Assembly (NCBI GenBank): GCA_023229405.1
Contig: JALNZH010000213.1
Location: forward strand, 1 to 6,701
Direction: 5' to 3'
Length of the DNA: 6,701 nucleotides
From: Bacteroidota bacterium
Lineage (GTDB): Bacteria > Bacteroidota > Ignavibacteria > UBA10030 > UBA8401
Shown: piece after piece, positions 5,321 through 6,701 of the stretch
Layout: each line of letters opens with the position of its first letter
Numbering within the stretch: position 1 is the first letter of the stretch
Notes under the pieces: generated by a model
What the model was told of the DNA's origin: nothing
Seen by the model: only the letters and a program-made list of their open reading frames with translations
Database searches by the model: none
Translations under genes and position numbers: made by a program

Positions 5321-6701
5321 ATGAAACAAACTCTAAAGTTTTCAATTCTGCTGGCGCTGATGGTTCTTACCGTCGCGTTTGCCGAAAAGAAGAAAGAGAA
5401 AGATGAAATCCAGCCGATTACGATAGGAAAAGCTGCGGTATCATCCGATCAAGCGACAGCTGCTTCATCTCCCTGGCTGCCTCTGAACTTGGAAACTGCA
5501 ACGAGCCAGTTCAAAGTTGCAGAATTTTTCAAGAATGGAACAGTTCTCATCGCCGGTGGTAGAACAACAGCACCGATGCTTGGAAACTATTACGGTTTTT
5601 ACTCCAAAGACAGCGCTAAATCGTTTAAGAAGTTCTCATTCCCGAACTTCCAGTCAAGTGCAGGCTCAACGAGCCTTCGCTTTGTTGGTCTTGCTTCATG
5701 GGGTGACAGCGTGATAATTAATGCCGATTATGCAGGATATCTGATTCGTACCACCAACTGGGGTGCGACATGGGATACGGTGAGTACGGCCTATGCTCCG
5801 GCTCCCGATGCATTTTATGATGGCGTGAAATTCATCAGCCATGACACTGTTATTGCTTATGGAGATGTGGCGGATTCTGCAATATTCATCAATCGCAGCA
5901 CCGATCGTGGTGCAACATGGAATAGAGTTGTAATTTCTGCTAAACTTTCTCCAGATTTTGGCTCATACCTGTTTGCGGCTGCTGGTTCAAAGTCTATTGC
6001 ATCATTTGGCAATAATATCTGGATGAATTGCTACATTGGTTCAGGTGCAAATGTTCCTGGTATCTTAAAATCAACCGATGCTGGTCTTACATGGTCATTC
6101 ATCCAACCGGCAAACTTTTCTGCAAAACGCAAATACACATTCAACAACTTTTCGTTCAAAGATGCGAACGTTGGATATGGACTTGTAAACAACAGTTATG
6201 TGTATTCAATCCATAAAACCACCGATGGTGGCACAACATGGGGCGATAGTATCAGCGTTGGCGGTCCGACAGCGGATGTGTTAACTCAACAGCCGTTCCA
6301 AATTCAAGCTCTTCCCGGCACAAGCATCGTCTATGTGTCCGGCTATGACGGAAAAAATCCGGCAAGCTGGAAATCGACCGATGATGGTGCTACATGGACG
6401 AAACTTGTCACTCCTCCGAACACCGGTACGCAGGCATTACTTGGACAGATTTCGTTTATTTCTGAGAATATTGGTGTTGCTGCAGGAGTTCGTCAAGCAT
6501 TAAAATTCACACCGTCAGTTGAATTGACATTCCGTGTCAATACTTCCACGATTCCTGATACATTGAAAGCTACCTCCACTGTGCAGATGCGCGGCGATGG
6601 TGGCGCTTCGGGCGGATTACTCGACTGGAATGGCGCATCCTCCGTTCGTTTCACGAACGTTGGCGGCGACTATTGGCAGGCAAAAGCACGTTTTGTACCA
6701 G
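5321..6701 (+). CDS. Exported Asp-box (BNR/YCF48-like) beta-propeller protein with CBM20/E-set-like domain (3' partial)
   Basis: The first 460 codons of a gene still open at the right edge. A signal peptide covers residues 1-21 (predicted cut VAFA|E), followed by a strongly charged start to the mature protein (EKKKEKDE). Asp-box turns, pattern S/T-x-D-x-G-x-T-W, occur at 193 (STDRGATW), 251 (STDAGLTW), 300 (TTDGGTTW) and 352 (STDDGATW). Degenerate copies occur at 144 (TTNWGATW) and 95 (SKDSAKSF). The regular 49-58 residue step indicates a propeller of about six blades. From about residue 400 the sequence changes to VELTFRVNTSTIPD, VQMRGD, DWNG and GDYWQAKARF, resembling the starch-binding CBM20/E-set-like beta domains often found in secreted FCB proteins. 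No catalytic residues of sialidases are evident; Asp-boxes are structural and do not show enzyme activity. A binding or scaffold role outside the cell is likely. A T9SS tail would be expected beyond the window, but this cannot be seen. Confidence 0.85.
   Translation, partial: MKQTLKFSILLALMVLTVAFAEKKKEKDEIQPITIGKAAVSSDQATAASSPWLPLNLETATSQFKVAEFFKNGTVLIAGGRTTAPMLGNYYGFYSKDSAKSFKKFSFPNFQSSAGSTSLRFVGLASWGDSVIINADYAGYLIRTTNWGATWDTVSTAYAPAPDAFYDGVKFISHDTVIAYGDVADSAIFINRSTDRGATWNRVVISAKLSPDFGSYLFAAAGSKSIASFGNNIWMNCYIGSGANVPGILKSTDAGLTWSFIQPANFSAKRKYTFNNFSFKDANVGYGLVNNSYVYSIHKTTDGGTTWGDSISVGGPTADVLTQQPFQIQALPGTSIVYVSGYDGKNPASWKSTDDGATWTKLVTPPNTGTQALLGQISFISENIGVAAGVRQALKFTPSVELTFRVNTSTIPDTLKATSTVQMRGDGGASGGLLDWNGASSVRFTNVGGDYWQAKARFVP

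Noticed and set aside
5517..6216. Small plus-strand frames at 5517-5714 and 6028-6216
   Set aside because: They are out of frame with the propeller gene, whose Asp-box repeats prove the correct frame across the whole stretch.
5603..6397. Sialidase (neuraminidase) activity suggested by the Asp-boxes
   Set aside because: Asp-boxes are structural turns. I see no FRIP motif or arginine triad pattern of bacterial sialidases, and the repeat style is closer to YCF48/BNR non-catalytic propellers.
1..6701. CRISPR array, tRNA, rRNA, insertion sequence or attachment site
   Set aside because: No repeat-spacer pattern, cloverleaf, transposase frame or terminal inverted repeats was seen. The region is almost fully occupied by four genes.

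Overview
The window reads as chromosome of an FCB-group bacterium (Bacteroidota/Ignavibacteriota and neighbouring phyla). The supporting evidence is a TonB-dependent receptor C-terminus, a large secreted protein with a type IX secretion (T9SS) type A-like C-terminal domain, a PorV/PorQ-family outer-membrane protein, an Asp-box/YCF48-like beta-propeller protein, and two signal peptides with Gln just after the predicted cleavage site. All three gene starts that can be seen have a Shine-Dalgarno sequence. Bacteroidia and Flavobacteriia largely lack these, so Ignavibacteria or a related lineage fits better. Composition looks moderately AT-rich and uniform by eye, with no sign of recent transfer, and no mobile element, CRISPR array or RNA gene is visible.

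Layout, all on the + strand: (1) 2-316, the last ~104 codons of a TonB-dependent receptor that begins outside the window; (2) 331-4119, a 1262-residue exported multidomain protein of no recognised named family, with DGxDND calcium-type motifs, a modified Fn3-like domain and a T9SS/FlgD-like tail; (3) 4163-5173, a complete 336-residue PorV/PorQ-family barrel; (4) 5174-5320, a 147-base intergenic region that may carry a promoter or leader; (5) 5321 to the window end, the first 460 codons of an exported Asp-box beta-propeller protein that is still open and has just entered a CBM20/E-set-like domain.

Genes 1-3 are separated by only 14 and 43 bases and look like one operon: a TonB-dependent receptor, a large T9SS-type cargo, and a PorV-type protein, the family that in P. 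gingivalis carries T9SS cargo to the PorU sortase. The fourth gene follows a longer gap and may have its own promoter, but it is also exported and surface-type. The most interesting reading is a compact surface module in which receptor, giant partner and a possibly dedicated PorV paralogue are made together. The substrate is not indicated by anything visible here.
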